Positions 1 to 7,459 of a stretch of DNA of 18,401 nt are shown one piece after another. The translations under genes were made by a program, and so were the position numbers. Location of the stretch: contig JAKSBB010001074.1 of NCBI GenBank assembly GCA_022361315.1, positions 1-18,401 on the forward strand, in the 5' to 3' direction. The DNA is from Desulfobacterales bacterium. Lineage in GTDB: Bacteria > Desulfobacterota > Desulfobacteria > Desulfobacterales > Desulfobacteraceae. The notes under the pieces were generated by a model that did not search any database, was not told the origin of the DNA, and saw only the letters and a program-made list of their open reading frames with translations. How positions within the stretch are numbered: position 1 is the stretch's first letter; the number at the start of each line of letters is the position of its first letter.

Positions 1-1
1 A

Positions 2-2581
2 ACCAGCGGTGAGGAAATCCGCCTGCGCACCATGGGGCGCAAGTACACCGGGGATGAGTTGGCCGGGATCATTGTCTATGCCGGGCCTGCCGGACAGATG
101 GTGACACTGGACCGTATCGCCGCCATCCGTGACGGGTTTGTGGAAACACCGGCCAGGGCTGACATTAACGGCAAACGTTCCGTGCTGATTACCGTATATA
201 AAACCGACGAAGAAAACGCCCTGGTGATTGCCAAGGCGGTCCATGCGTATATTGACCAACTCAATACCGAACTGCCGGAAGGCATTGAAATCAAGGTGCT
301 CTACGACCGGACCACCTCCCTTAAGGCACGAATCCGGCTGCTGACCAGAAACGGTACCATGGGGCTGGCCATCGTCTTTGTGCTGCTGTGGGCATTTCTC
401 AACACCCGGTTGTCTTTCTGGGTGGGCATGGGGATTCCTATTTCCCTTGCCGGAGGTATGGGGATTCTCTGGGCCATCGGCGGCACCATTAATATGATTT
501 CGTTATTCGGGTTTATTTTGGTGCTTGGCATTGTGGTGGACGATGCCATTGTTGTGGGTGAATCCATATACGTCCACCGGAAAATGGGTAAGCCGGCATT
601 GAAGGCGGCAGTGGAGGGGACCTTGGAAGTGGCCATGCCCGTTACCACCGCAGTCATCACCAGTGTGGTGGCCTTTATTCCCCTGGCCTATGTGGGGGGC
701 ACCATGGGTAAATTTATTGCCATTCTGCCGCCGGTGGTCATTGCCTGTCTGCTGGTTTCGCTGGTGGACTGCTTTATCCTGCTGCCGGCCCATCTGAACA
801 ATTTGCCGGAGATCGACAGGGACAGGGGCAAACCAAAGACCTTTTGGGCACGGCTGAATCCGGATCGCCTGAACCGCTACACCAGCCGGGCCATGGAAAA
901 TTTTATCCATAAGATTTATACCCCCTTTCTTTCCCGGGCCCTCAGCTATAGATACCTGGTATTTTTTACGGCCGTGGCGGTGATGCTGGCCGTCATCGGT
1001 ATGATCCGGGGGGGGATGGTTAAGTACTCGGTGTTCCCCCAGACCGACGGGTACGTGATAACGGCTTCCGTGGCCTTTCCCGAAGGGACGCCTGCCGTGG
1101 TGACCGAGGCGGCTATGGAAAAAATGGAGGCGGCGTTGCTGGACTATGCCTCAACCTTTGAAACCCGCAGCGGGGCCCCCCTGATCCGGGATCTGTTAAC
1201 CTTTGTGGGGGCATCCTCCGACAGTATGACCTCAAGCGGCCCCCACGCCGGTATGGTTCAGGCCATTCTTCTGGAATCGGAGGACCGGGGGGTGCATTCC
1301 AAAGACATTCTTTTCGCCTGGGAAGACAGGCTGGGACCGATTCCGGGGGCGGAATCCCTGACTTTCCAGGCATTGGGCCCCGGCCACCGCCGGGCTCCCC
1401 TGGCCTTTGAACTCCACCATAAGGACCTCAATACGCTGGTAAGGGCAACAGACAGTCTTAAAGAGGCACTTGAAGAGTTCAACGGGGTATACCAGATTAA
1501 ATCCGATTTGAACCAGGGTAAAAAGGAACTGCGATTTACCCTGAAACCGGAGGCCCGGTCCCTTGGGTTGACCGTGGCCGACCTGGCGTCCCAGGTCAAC
1601 TCCGGTTTCTACGGAAACGAAGCCCAGCGCATTCAGCGCGGGGACCATGATGTCCGTGTGAAGATCCGGTATACCCGTCAAGAACGCGGATCCCTTGAAG
1701 ATTTGGAGTCCATGCGAATCAGAACCCCTGACGGGGTGGAGGTTCCCCTGCGGTCCGTGGCGGAGATCGACTACGAACCGGGGTTCTCCACCATTCGCAG
1801 AACCGACGGGAAACGGAGCGTCAAAGTGTCCGCCTACGTGAATACCAGGCTCACCACCGCCAATGAGATATTCGATGAATTGTCAGAGGGGTTTCTTTTG
1901 GAATTAAAGGAACATTTTCCGGATCTGAATATCCTGCTCAAAGGGGATAAGAAGCGGTCCAGGGAATCCATGGGCAGCCTGAAGATCGGATTTCCCATTG
2001 CCCTGATGGGGATATTCACCATTGTGGCCACCATGTTCCGTTCCTACCTCCAGCCGTTTGTGATTATGGTGACCATCCCCTTCGGCATTGTGGGCGGGGT
2101 GCTGGGGCACTATTTCATGGGATACAGCCTGTCCATGATGAGTCTCTTTGGAATGGTGGCCCTGACCGGTGTGGTGGTGAATGACGCCATCGTCCTCATT
2201 GAACGAATCAACGAAAATCTGGCCCGGCATATTCCGTTTTTTGAAGCTGTGCTCAGGGGCGGGGCCAGGCGGTTCCGGGCCATTTTTCTCACCACCCTGA
2301 GTACGGTGGGGGGACTTGCCCCTATGCTTTTGGAGACCGACCTGCAGGCGCAGTTTCTGATTCCCATGGCCATATCACTGGCATCGGGGGTGTTGTTTGC
2401 CACGGTGTTGACCCTGGTGTTTATCCCCGCACTTCTGGCCATATTAAACGATATGCGCGCGGTGGCCCACTGGTTCCGGTCCGGTAACTGGCCTGAGTCC
2501 CGGACACAGCTTGAGCCGGCCTCCCGGAGGTTGGATCATTTGAAGGAAAGCGGCCGTCAGCCGTTGCAGGAGGAAGGATGA
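2..2581 (+). CDS. RND-family efflux pump inner-membrane subunit, 5' end missing
   Basis: Inner-membrane, proton-driven drug/solute exporter of the AcrB-like RND superfamily, working with a periplasmic adaptor (presumably upstream, off the window) and the TolC-like protein that follows. The frame is open from base 2, so the N-terminal part lies outside; AcrB-type proteins have about 1,030-1,050 residues and some 860 are here. Counting from the first ATG (base 32): end of the first porter domain, then a block of membrane helices from about residue 108 containing GIVVDDAIVVGE, whose paired Asp170/Asp171 match the proton-relay aspartates of TM4; a second porter domain (about 330-640); then a second helix block with GVVVNDAIVLIERIN. 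That second motif has Asn-Asp where AcrB has Lys940-Asn941, which as far as I recall is a subfamily trait. The cytoplasmic tail is short. Its stop overlaps the next start (ATGA), indicating translational coupling. The substrate cannot be told from sequence. Confidence 0.93.
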   Translation, partial: TSGEEIRLRTMGRKYTGDELAGIIVYAGPAGQMVTLDRIAAIRDGFVETPARADINGKRSVLITVYKTDEENALVIAKAVHAYIDQLNTELPEGIEIKVLYDRTTSLKARIRLLTRNGTMGLAIVFVLLWAFLNTRLSFWVGMGIPISLAGGMGILWAIGGTINMISLFGFILVLGIVVDDAIVVGESIYVHRKMGKPALKAAVEGTLEVAMPVTTAVITSVVAFIPLAYVGGTMGKFIAILPPVVIACLLVSLVDCFILLPAHLNNLPEIDRDRGKPKTFWARLNPDRLNRYTSRAMENFIHKIYTPFLSRALSYRYLVFFTAVAVMLAVIGMIRGGMVKYSVFPQTDGYVITASVAFPEGTPAVVTEAAMEKMEAALLDYASTFETRSGAPLIRDLLTFVGASSDSMTSSGPHAGMVQAILLESEDRGVHSKDILFAWEDRLGPIPGAESLTFQALGPGHRRAPLAFELHHKDLNTLVRATDSLKEALEEFNGVYQIKSDLNQGKKELRFTLKPEARSLGLTVADLASQVNSGFYGNEAQRIQRGDHDVRVKIRYTRQERGSLEDLESMRIRTPDGVEVPLRSVAEIDYEPGFSTIRRTDGKRSVKVSAYVNTRLTTANEIFDELSEGFLLELKEHFPDLNILLKGDKKRSRESMGSLKIGFPIALMGIFTIVATMFRSYLQPFVIMVTIPFGIVGGVLGHYFMGYSLSMMSLFGMVALTGVVVNDAIVLIERINENLARHIPFFEAVLRGGARRFRAIFLTTLSTVGGLAPMLLETDLQAQFLIPMAISLASGVLFATVLTLVFIPALLAILNDMRAVAHWFRSGNWPESRTQLEPASRRLDHLKESGRQPLQEEG

Positions 2582-3897
2582 TGAAACGGATATTGTTTGC
2601 TGTGGTTATGACCTTTTGTTTTACGGCCCGGACCGCTGCCCATGAGCTGACGCTGCCGGAGGCATTTGAGAAGGCATTGGCCGGAAATCCCACCATCGCA
2701 GCAGTGGAAGAGCGGGTGATGCAGGCCAGGGAACGGGTGATTCAGGCCAGGGCAGACTATTTCCCCCAACTGGACGTGAGCACAAGTGCCATTCGCAAGC
2801 AACTGTCCCGGAATGAAAACGAAACCTCCGGTCTGAGCCGCACCTATGAAACCTACGATGGATTTTTAACCGCGTCCTGGGTGCTGTTTTCCGGATTTTC
2901 CAGACGGTATGCCCTGGAATCCGCCGAGCTTGACCGGGACCAGGAAATTCAGGAACACGCCGATACGGTGCGGACCCTGCTGGCCTCTGTTGCCCAGAGT
3001 TTTCATACGGCCCAACTTGCGCTGGCGAACCAGTTTATTTCCGAATCCAACCGGAAGTTTTACGCCACCCAGCTGGAGACCGCTCGGATAAAGCAAAAAG
3101 CCGGCGTGGGGTCTCTCAGCGATGTCCTCAACTTCAACACCCGGATGAACCAGGCCAGAATTGAAGTGGCCAAATATCAGGGGGATTATGACGTGGCCAG
3201 AACCGCCCTGGCTGCATTGCTGGGGGAAGATGCCGGTGGTTCAGATCTGCCTGAGCCGGTATTTCCGAAGCCGGAGGATGAGGCCGATATGTCCGTCCCG
3301 GATCCGACTGTTGAAGTTGATACTGCGCTTGTACGGCGGCCTGACCTTCGCCGGCAGGCCCTGGCAGTGGACATTGCCCGTGCAGATGCAGGGGCGGCAA
3401 GGTCTGATTTTTATCCGGAAGTAAGCCTTTCCGGCAACATCGGGGCTGACCGGACCAACAGTGCCGGTTTCGGGTCAGATGATATTGAGAATTCCCTGAG
3501 CATTGAATTAAGCTACCCCCTTTTTGACGGGGGGGAGGACAGGGCCGCATTGCGGGAAGCCTTGTCCGACGCTGCCGAAGCCGAGCTGACACTGAAGAAC
3601 TTGAGAAACGAGATTATTTCTCAGGTACGGCAGGACTGCTTTTCCGTTGCCTCGGCCCAGGAGCAACTTCGTCTGTACAGGGAAAATGCCGTGCTTGCCA
3701 AGCAAAACCGGGACATGGTGGCCAAAGAGTATGAATACGGCACCGCCAACCTGGTTACCCTGAATGAGGTGCAGAATACCCTCACCGAAACCCGGCAGCG
3801 CATCGCCTTGTCCCTTATTACCCTTCGCCAGGCCAGGTATGAACTTCTGGCGTCCACCGGCGCTATTTACGACGGGAGTGCGACTGAATTCAACTAG
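2578..3897 (+). CDS. TolC-family outer membrane efflux protein
   Basis: Outer-membrane channel subunit of a tripartite RND exporter; trimers form a beta-barrel and periplasmic alpha-tunnel. The 439-residue length is usual for the family. The N-terminus is a signal peptide: Lys-Arg, a hydrophobic run (ILFAVVMTFCF), then an A-x-A-like site near residue 21. The mature part starts with LTLPEAFEKALAGNP, the typical opening of an outer membrane efflux repeat. Two homologous long-helix repeats follow, each with the expected Ala/Gln/Arg-rich coiled-coil composition; the C-terminal half includes VDTALVRRPDLRRQALAVDIARADAGAARSDFYP-type sequence. The start at 2578 overlaps the pump stop by four bases and has an AGGAGGA ribosome site just upstream; the next ATG codon (2581) would also serve. 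It is clearly the partner of the preceding pump. Confidence 0.93.
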   Translation: MMKRILFAVVMTFCFTARTAAHELTLPEAFEKALAGNPTIAAVEERVMQARERVIQARADYFPQLDVSTSAIRKQLSRNENETSGLSRTYETYDGFLTASWVLFSGFSRRYALESAELDRDQEIQEHADTVRTLLASVAQSFHTAQLALANQFISESNRKFYATQLETARIKQKAGVGSLSDVLNFNTRMNQARIEVAKYQGDYDVARTALAALLGEDAGGSDLPEPVFPKPEDEADMSVPDPTVEVDTALVRRPDLRRQALAVDIARADAGAARSDFYPEVSLSGNIGADRTNSAGFGSDDIENSLSIELSYPLFDGGEDRAALREALSDAAEAELTLKNLRNEIISQVRQDCFSVASAQEQLRLYRENAVLAKQNRDMVAKEYEYGTANLVTLNEVQNTLTETRQRIALSLITLRQARYELLASTGAIYDGSATEFN

Positions 3898-3905
3898 TAT
3901 AGTGG

Positions 3906-3934
3906 TTTACAACTCTGGTTTATTTCTTTATACT
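3906..3934 (+). promoter_or_regulatory. Sigma70-like promoter of the HPt/phosphatase/kinase operon
   Basis: TTTACA (3906-3911), a 17-base spacer and TATACT (3929-3934) make a near-consensus housekeeping promoter in the gap between the TolC gene and the HPt gene. Transcription would start near 3941, giving a leader of about 48 bases. The signalling operon can therefore be expressed separately from the efflux genes. Seen by eye only. Confidence 0.6.
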
Positions 3935-3988
3935 TTTACCCGTACGATTTCATCCCGTATTCATACATAATCAAAATTAGGAGTCTTC

Positions 3989-4309
3989 ATGGATTTTGGA
4001 GAAATGGCGTCCCGCCTTGGGATCGACCGGGAAGATTTCACGGAGTTGGTTGAGTTGTTTATCACCACCACCCGGTCTGACATGGACAAGATTCTCGGCG
4101 CCATGGCCGGGGATAATCCTGCCGATGCCGCGGCGGCGGCGCATTCCATCAAAGGGGCGGCTGCCAACCTGGGATTTGAGGACATGGCGGATTTGGCCAA
4201 GACCATGGAATTCAGGGGGAAGGACGGCAGTCTGGAGGGGTTCGGCGATTATATGGCGGACATGGAAGGCCACCTGACGCAGGTGGAAAATCAACTGACA
4301 GGGGCGTGA
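3989..4309 (+). CDS. HPt (histidine phosphotransfer) domain protein
   Basis: A 106-residue stand-alone phosphotransfer protein, one HPt domain and nothing else. The acceptor is His52 in AAHSIKGAAANLG, the classical HPt core (H-S-x-K-G-x-x-x-N-x-G). Such cytoplasmic proteins take phosphate from a hybrid sensor kinase and pass it to a receiver domain; no histidine kinase lies beside it, so the donor must be elsewhere. The likely recipient is the receiver of the next protein, with which it is translationally coupled. The ATG at 3989 is preceded by AGGAG at suitable spacing. In Pseudomonas the HptB-HsbR-HsbA pathway has the same opening logic (HPt feeding a receiver-PP2C protein), which supports the assignment; equivalence is inference. 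Confidence 0.9.
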   Translation: MDFGEMASRLGIDREDFTELVELFITTTRSDMDKILGAMAGDNPADAAAAAHSIKGAAANLGFEDMADLAKTMEFRGKDGSLEGFGDYMADMEGHLTQVENQLTGA

Positions 4310-4311
4310 TG

Positions 4312-5439
4312 ATGGTGCTTGAGAATGCACAGCCTTACAGTGTGTTGGCCGTTGACGATAACCTGTTAAACCTGAAGCTTATCGAAAAGGCCCTGACCAA
4401 AGAGGGATATAAAGTCTATACGGCGGATAACGGACCGGATGCCAGGGAGATGGCCGTTGATAAGCAGCCGGATCTTATCCTTCTGGATATCGAGATGCCC
4501 GGTGAAAACGGGTTTGACGTCATTCAGAAACTCAAGGATAATGCCGTTACCAACCCCATCCCTGTCCTCTTTCTCACCGGGGTTTCTGAGGTGGATGCCA
4601 AGCTGCGCGGGTTTGAGCTCGGGGCCGTGGATTATATTATCAAACCCTTTCATCCCCAGGAGGTTCTGGCCCGGGTCAGGATCCACCTGAAGCTGTCCAT
4701 TGCAACCAACTCCCTGATTCAGGACCAGGCCGGGAAATTGCGTCAGGTGACAGAGGCTCAGGCGGCCATGCTTCCCCAGCCGGAGGATTTCCCGGATGCC
4801 AGGTTCGGTGTCTATTACAAAGCGCTTCAGGAGGCCGGCGGGGATTTTTACGATATCCTCAATATTTCAGGCAATATTACGGGGTATTTTGTGGCGGATT
4901 CCTCTGGCCACGATATTGAAACCTCCTATATGACCGCTTCGGTCAAGGCGCTCCTTGCCCAGAATTGTACGCCTGTTTATTCGCCGGCTGAAAGTATGAA
5001 GATGATCAATGACGTCCTGGTGGAAATTTTGCCGGGGGGAAAATATCTCACCGCCTGCTATATGCATCTGAATCGGAGTACCATGAAGCTCACCCTGGTC
5101 AATGCCGGCCATCCGCCAGTGGTTTGTATGCCCAGGGATGGTGAGCCTTATCTGCTGAAGGAAGAAGGTGATATTCTCGGCATGTTCCGGGATGCCGGCT
5201 TCGGACAGAAACGGATATCCGTGAATCCGGGGGACCGGTTTTTTATCTATTCCGACGGACTGGTTGAATCCGCGGAAAACAAAATCAACTGGGCGGCCGG
5301 GGCGGACAGCCTGCTGCCGGTTTATGCAAGCCTCCGGGGCTTTCCCTTTCAGGATGCGCCGGCAGAGATGATCGACCAGTTGTTCGGCAATAACTCCTGC
5401 CCGGAGGACGACATCGTCCTTCTCTGTGTCGAGGTGTGA
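4312..5439 (+). CDS. Response regulator with PP2C (SpoIIE/RsbU-type) serine phosphatase output
   Basis: Cytoplasmic signal-controlled protein phosphatase. An N-terminal receiver domain (about residues 10-125) has the acidic pair in AVDDN, phosphoacceptor Asp59 in LLDIEMPG, Thr89 and Lys111 (IIKPF). A short helical linker leads into a PP2C/SpoIIE domain (about 155-375) with GGDFYD (176-181), ADSSGHD (Asp196), FIYSDGLVES (Asp315) and PEDDIVLL (Asp366/367), covering the metal-binding acids of the family. Proteins of this kind dephosphorylate a STAS-domain anti-sigma antagonist. Possible starts are GTG 4306, ATG 4309 and ATG 4312. I chose 4312 because AGGGG at 4300-4304 is 7 bases upstream of it. 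It nearly abuts the HPt gene and overlaps the kinase region downstream. The substrate protein is not encoded here. Confidence 0.92.
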   Translation: MVLENAQPYSVLAVDDNLLNLKLIEKALTKEGYKVYTADNGPDAREMAVDKQPDLILLDIEMPGENGFDVIQKLKDNAVTNPIPVLFLTGVSEVDAKLRGFELGAVDYIIKPFHPQEVLARVRIHLKLSIATNSLIQDQAGKLRQVTEAQAAMLPQPEDFPDARFGVYYKALQEAGGDFYDILNISGNITGYFVADSSGHDIETSYMTASVKALLAQNCTPVYSPAESMKMINDVLVEILPGGKYLTACYMHLNRSTMKLTLVNAGHPPVVCMPRDGEPYLLKEEGDILGMFRDAGFGQKRISVNPGDRFFIYSDGLVESAENKINWAAGADSLLPVYASLRGFPFQDAPAEMIDQLFGNNSCPEDDIVLLCVEV

Positions 5440-5441
5440 TC

Positions 5442-5879
5442 ATGACTGGGTCCAAGGGGGTATACGAACTTGTGAAATCAGACCACCGCCTGGAAATCCG
5501 GTTCTCCTCTACCATGGATCATATCGACGATGTCTGCGCCTCTGTAACGCTTTTTCTGGAATCCAGGGGAGAGGTATTTTCTCCCCATATTTTTTCGGTG
5601 AACCTGGTCCTGAGGGAAGGTTTGACAAATGCCGTCCGGCATGGCAATAGAAACGATCCGGACAAACTCGTCCGGATGGAACTGGATATTGACAGGGATA
5701 ACGCCATCCGGGTCAGTGTGGCGGACCAGGGGGACGGGTTTGACTGGCAGCACGTCAAAAACGAAGCCCTGCCGGAGGAGGCCGACCACGGCCGGGGAAT
5801 GCCGATCATGGAGACTTATTTCACCCGTTACCGCTATAATCAGAAGGGCAACGTCCTCTATTTGGAGAAGTTGATTTAG
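5442..5879 (+). CDS. RsbW-like GHKL serine kinase (anti-sigma factor family)
   Basis: A 145-residue GHKL ATPase of the RsbW/SpoIIAB type, which phosphorylates a STAS antagonist and sequesters a sigma factor or other target. Visible motifs: N box LREGLTNAVRHGNRND (Glu59, Asn63), G1 box ADQGDGFDW (Asp95, Gly97, Gly99) and G2 box HGRGMPIM (117-123). The short length and lack of a dimerisation/His region separate it from sensor histidine kinases. The ATG at 5442 lies 5 bases after GAGGTG, a good ribosome site inside the end of the phosphatase gene; a GTG at 5436 is possible. It would oppose the PP2C protein on a shared substrate. In Pseudomonas HsbR the phosphatase and kinase are fused; here they are separate genes. 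Confidence 0.9.
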   Translation: MTGSKGVYELVKSDHRLEIRFSSTMDHIDDVCASVTLFLESRGEVFSPHIFSVNLVLREGLTNAVRHGNRNDPDKLVRMELDIDRDNAIRVSVADQGDGFDWQHVKNEALPEEADHGRGMPIMETYFTRYRYNQKGNVLYLEKLI

Positions 5880-5921
5880 TCTTGCAAGAGGGCCAATGTC
5901 TGTGCATGGAGGGGGCCTGAT

Positions 5922-5960
5922 TTAATTCGTAGTTAACACAATCCTAACCGATTTCTAACA
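5922..5960 (+). promoter_or_regulatory. Candidate PhoB-binding repeat array (Pho box-like)
   Basis: Four hexamers sit on an exact 11-base period upstream of phoU: TTAATT (5922-5927), TTAACA (5933-5938), CTAACC (5944-5949) and CTAACA (5955-5960). The linkers include AT-rich stretches. This is the architecture of a Pho box (7-base half-sites every 11 bases), and the TTAACA unit resembles Bacillus PhoP sites more than E. coli CTGTCA. The position before phoU-phoB-phoR suggests autoregulation. A weak -10 candidate, TAAGAC, begins at 5970; a better-looking TATAAC begins at 5992 but is far from the array. The repeat is seen directly; binding is inference. Confidence 0.5.
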
Positions 5961-5990
5961 AGGAGAAGGTAAGACTTCTCCTTAATTTTT
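5960..5990 (+). terminator. Rho-independent terminator after the kinase gene
   Basis: AAGGAGAAG (5960-5968) pairs perfectly with CTTCTCCTT (5975-5983) around a 6-base loop, followed by AATTTTT. It would end transcription of the HPt/phosphatase/kinase operon. It begins on the last base of the repeat array, so the end of one operon and the control region of the next are interleaved. The stem is only moderately GC-rich, so read-through or an attenuator role is possible. Confidence 0.65.
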
Positions 5991-6022
5991 ATATAACACT
6001 AACATCGTCTTAGGAGATATGA

Positions 6023-6670
6023 ATGACAACCCATCTGACCCGGGCCATGCACAAAATTAAAAAGGAGATCCTCTCCCTGGGTGCCATGGTGGAAGACCGG
6101 TTCAAAAAAGCCATTTACGCCATACAGACAGAAGATCTTGAGCAGGCCCAGGAAATTATCGATACGGATTTCAGGGTGGATGAGCGCGAGGTTGAGGTGG
6201 AAGAAGAATGCCTGAAAACCCTCGCACTGTATCAGCCCGTGGCCACAGATCTGAGATTGATCGTCGCAGTGATTAAAATCAACAACGATCTGGAACGTAT
6301 TGCCGATTATGCCGTAAATATTTCTCAGCGCTATAAAACGTCTGCACAGAATTCAAATAAGTTCAAATATGATTATACAGCCATGGCGGAGCAGGCTGCG
6401 AAGATGCTCAAGCTCAGCCTCGACGCCCTGGTCAGTATGGATGTGGATATGGCCTACAAAGTTCGTGAGATGGATGAAGAGGTCAACACCATGCGCAATG
6501 ATGCCTACAGGGTTATGAAGCAGGATATACAGCAGCATCCTGAGATGGTGGAAGAAATAATTAATATGTATTTGATATCCAGGCATATTGAACGGGTGGG
6601 GGATCACACCAAGAATATTGCCGAGGAAGTGATTTATCTCATAGAGGGTGAAATCATCCGCCATTCCTAA
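6023..6670 (+). CDS. phoU: Phosphate signalling regulator PhoU
   Basis: A 215-residue PhoU: two three-helix bundles that bind metal and link the PstSCAB phosphate transporter to the PhoR kinase, keeping the Pho response off when phosphate is plentiful. The family pattern is clear: an N-terminal region with MHKIKKEILSLGAMVEDRFKKAI, the acidic VDEREVEVEEECL metal-site stretch, NNDLERIADYAVNI in the first bundle, and the matching ISRHIERVGDHTKNIAEEVIYLIEG in the second. Length is normal (about 215-240). AGGAGA precedes the ATG at good spacing. It heads a phoU-phoB-phoR group; no pst transporter genes are present in the window, which differs from the common pst-phoU order. Confidence 0.96.
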   Translation: MTTHLTRAMHKIKKEILSLGAMVEDRFKKAIYAIQTEDLEQAQEIIDTDFRVDEREVEVEEECLKTLALYQPVATDLRLIVAVIKINNDLERIADYAVNISQRYKTSAQNSNKFKYDYTAMAEQAAKMLKLSLDALVSMDVDMAYKVREMDEEVNTMRNDAYRVMKQDIQQHPEMVEEIINMYLISRHIERVGDHTKNIAEEVIYLIEGEIIRHS

Positions 6671-6732
6671 GGAATTTTGCTGACCCCAGGGCTTTAGCAG
6701 GCGGCCAACCCAAATAAGAACAGGATAGGACC

Positions 6733-7422
6733 ATGTCCAAGGAAACCATACTGATCGTTGATGATGAAGAAGATATTCTTGAATTAATTAAGTTTAACCT
6801 CAAAAGTGAAGGGTACAACATTCTCCAGGCCATGACCGGGGAAGAGGCCATTAAAATTGCCAAGCAGTCCGGCCCGGATCTTATGGTACTGGATCTCATG
6901 TTGCCGGGGATTGACGGCCTTGAAGTCACCAAGTACCTGAAAAATAACGATGCCACCGCAGATATCCCCATCGTCATGCTCACCGCCAAGGGGGAGGAGT
7001 CCGATATCGTCACCGGGCTTGAACTGGGGGCCAACGATTATATGTCCAAACCCTTCAGTCCCAGAGAACTGACCGCGAGAATCCGCGCCATCCTCAGACG
7101 CCGCCAGAAAAATACTGCAGAAACCCCGGTGCGGGTCCGCCAGGAAGGAGACATGGTTATTGACCGTGCCAAACATCGGGTGACCATTGAAGGCAAGGTG
7201 GTGGAACTGACCCTGTCCGAGTTCGAACTGCTCTCGTTTTTGGCCGAGAAAAAGGGGTGGGTATTTACCCGGGGGCAGATAGTGGATGCCATTCACGGAG
7301 AAAATTATGCAGTGACCGAGCGAAGCATTGATGTTATCATCGTCGGGCTGCGGAAAAAACTGGGGAATTATGCGTCCTGCATTGAAACCGTCCGGGGTGT
7401 GGGATACCGATTTAAAGAGTAA
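6733..7422 (+). CDS. phoB: Phosphate regulon response regulator PhoB (OmpR family)
   Basis: DNA-binding response regulator of 229 residues, the same length as E. coli PhoB. Receiver (1-120): Asp10/Asp11, phosphoacceptor Asp54 in VLDLMLPG, Thr84 and Lys106 in MSKPFSPREL. Winged-helix domain (about 135-229) ends with the conserved ETVRGVGYRF. The recognition helix reads ERSIDVIIVGLRKKL. By alignment the DNA-contacting His198, Arg200 and Arg201 of E. coli PhoB become Ile, Val and Gly, while Arg193, Arg203, Thr217 and Arg219 are kept, which suggests a different half-site from CTGTCA. Calling it PhoB rather than a generic OmpR regulator rests on the flanking phoU and phoR. AGGAT and AGGA lie just upstream of the ATG. 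Confidence 0.9.
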   Translation: MSKETILIVDDEEDILELIKFNLKSEGYNILQAMTGEEAIKIAKQSGPDLMVLDLMLPGIDGLEVTKYLKNNDATADIPIVMLTAKGEESDIVTGLELGANDYMSKPFSPRELTARIRAILRRRQKNTAETPVRVRQEGDMVIDRAKHRVTIEGKVVELTLSEFELLSFLAEKKGWVFTRGQIVDAIHGENYAVTERSIDVIIVGLRKKLGNYASCIETVRGVGYRFKE

Positions 7423-7459
7423 TCCCAGCCGGACCCGAATACGAAAGCAACCTGCTTAG

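Noticed and set aside
2161..2230. Asn-Asp in place of the Lys-Asn proton-relay pair in TM10 of the RND pump, as a sign of a broken transporter
   Set aside because: V-V-N-D-type motifs at this site are, as far as I recall, common in a large RND subfamily, and the TM4 Asp pair is intact.
3161..3592. Overlapping frames on both strands inside the TolC-family gene
   Set aside because: The TolC-like frame is complete with signal peptide and coupled start; the others lack any family signal.
5880..5889. Ten-base palindrome TCTTGCAAGA just after the RsbW-like kinase gene, as an operator
   Set aside because: Short, single copy and not linked to a promoter; expected by chance at this length.
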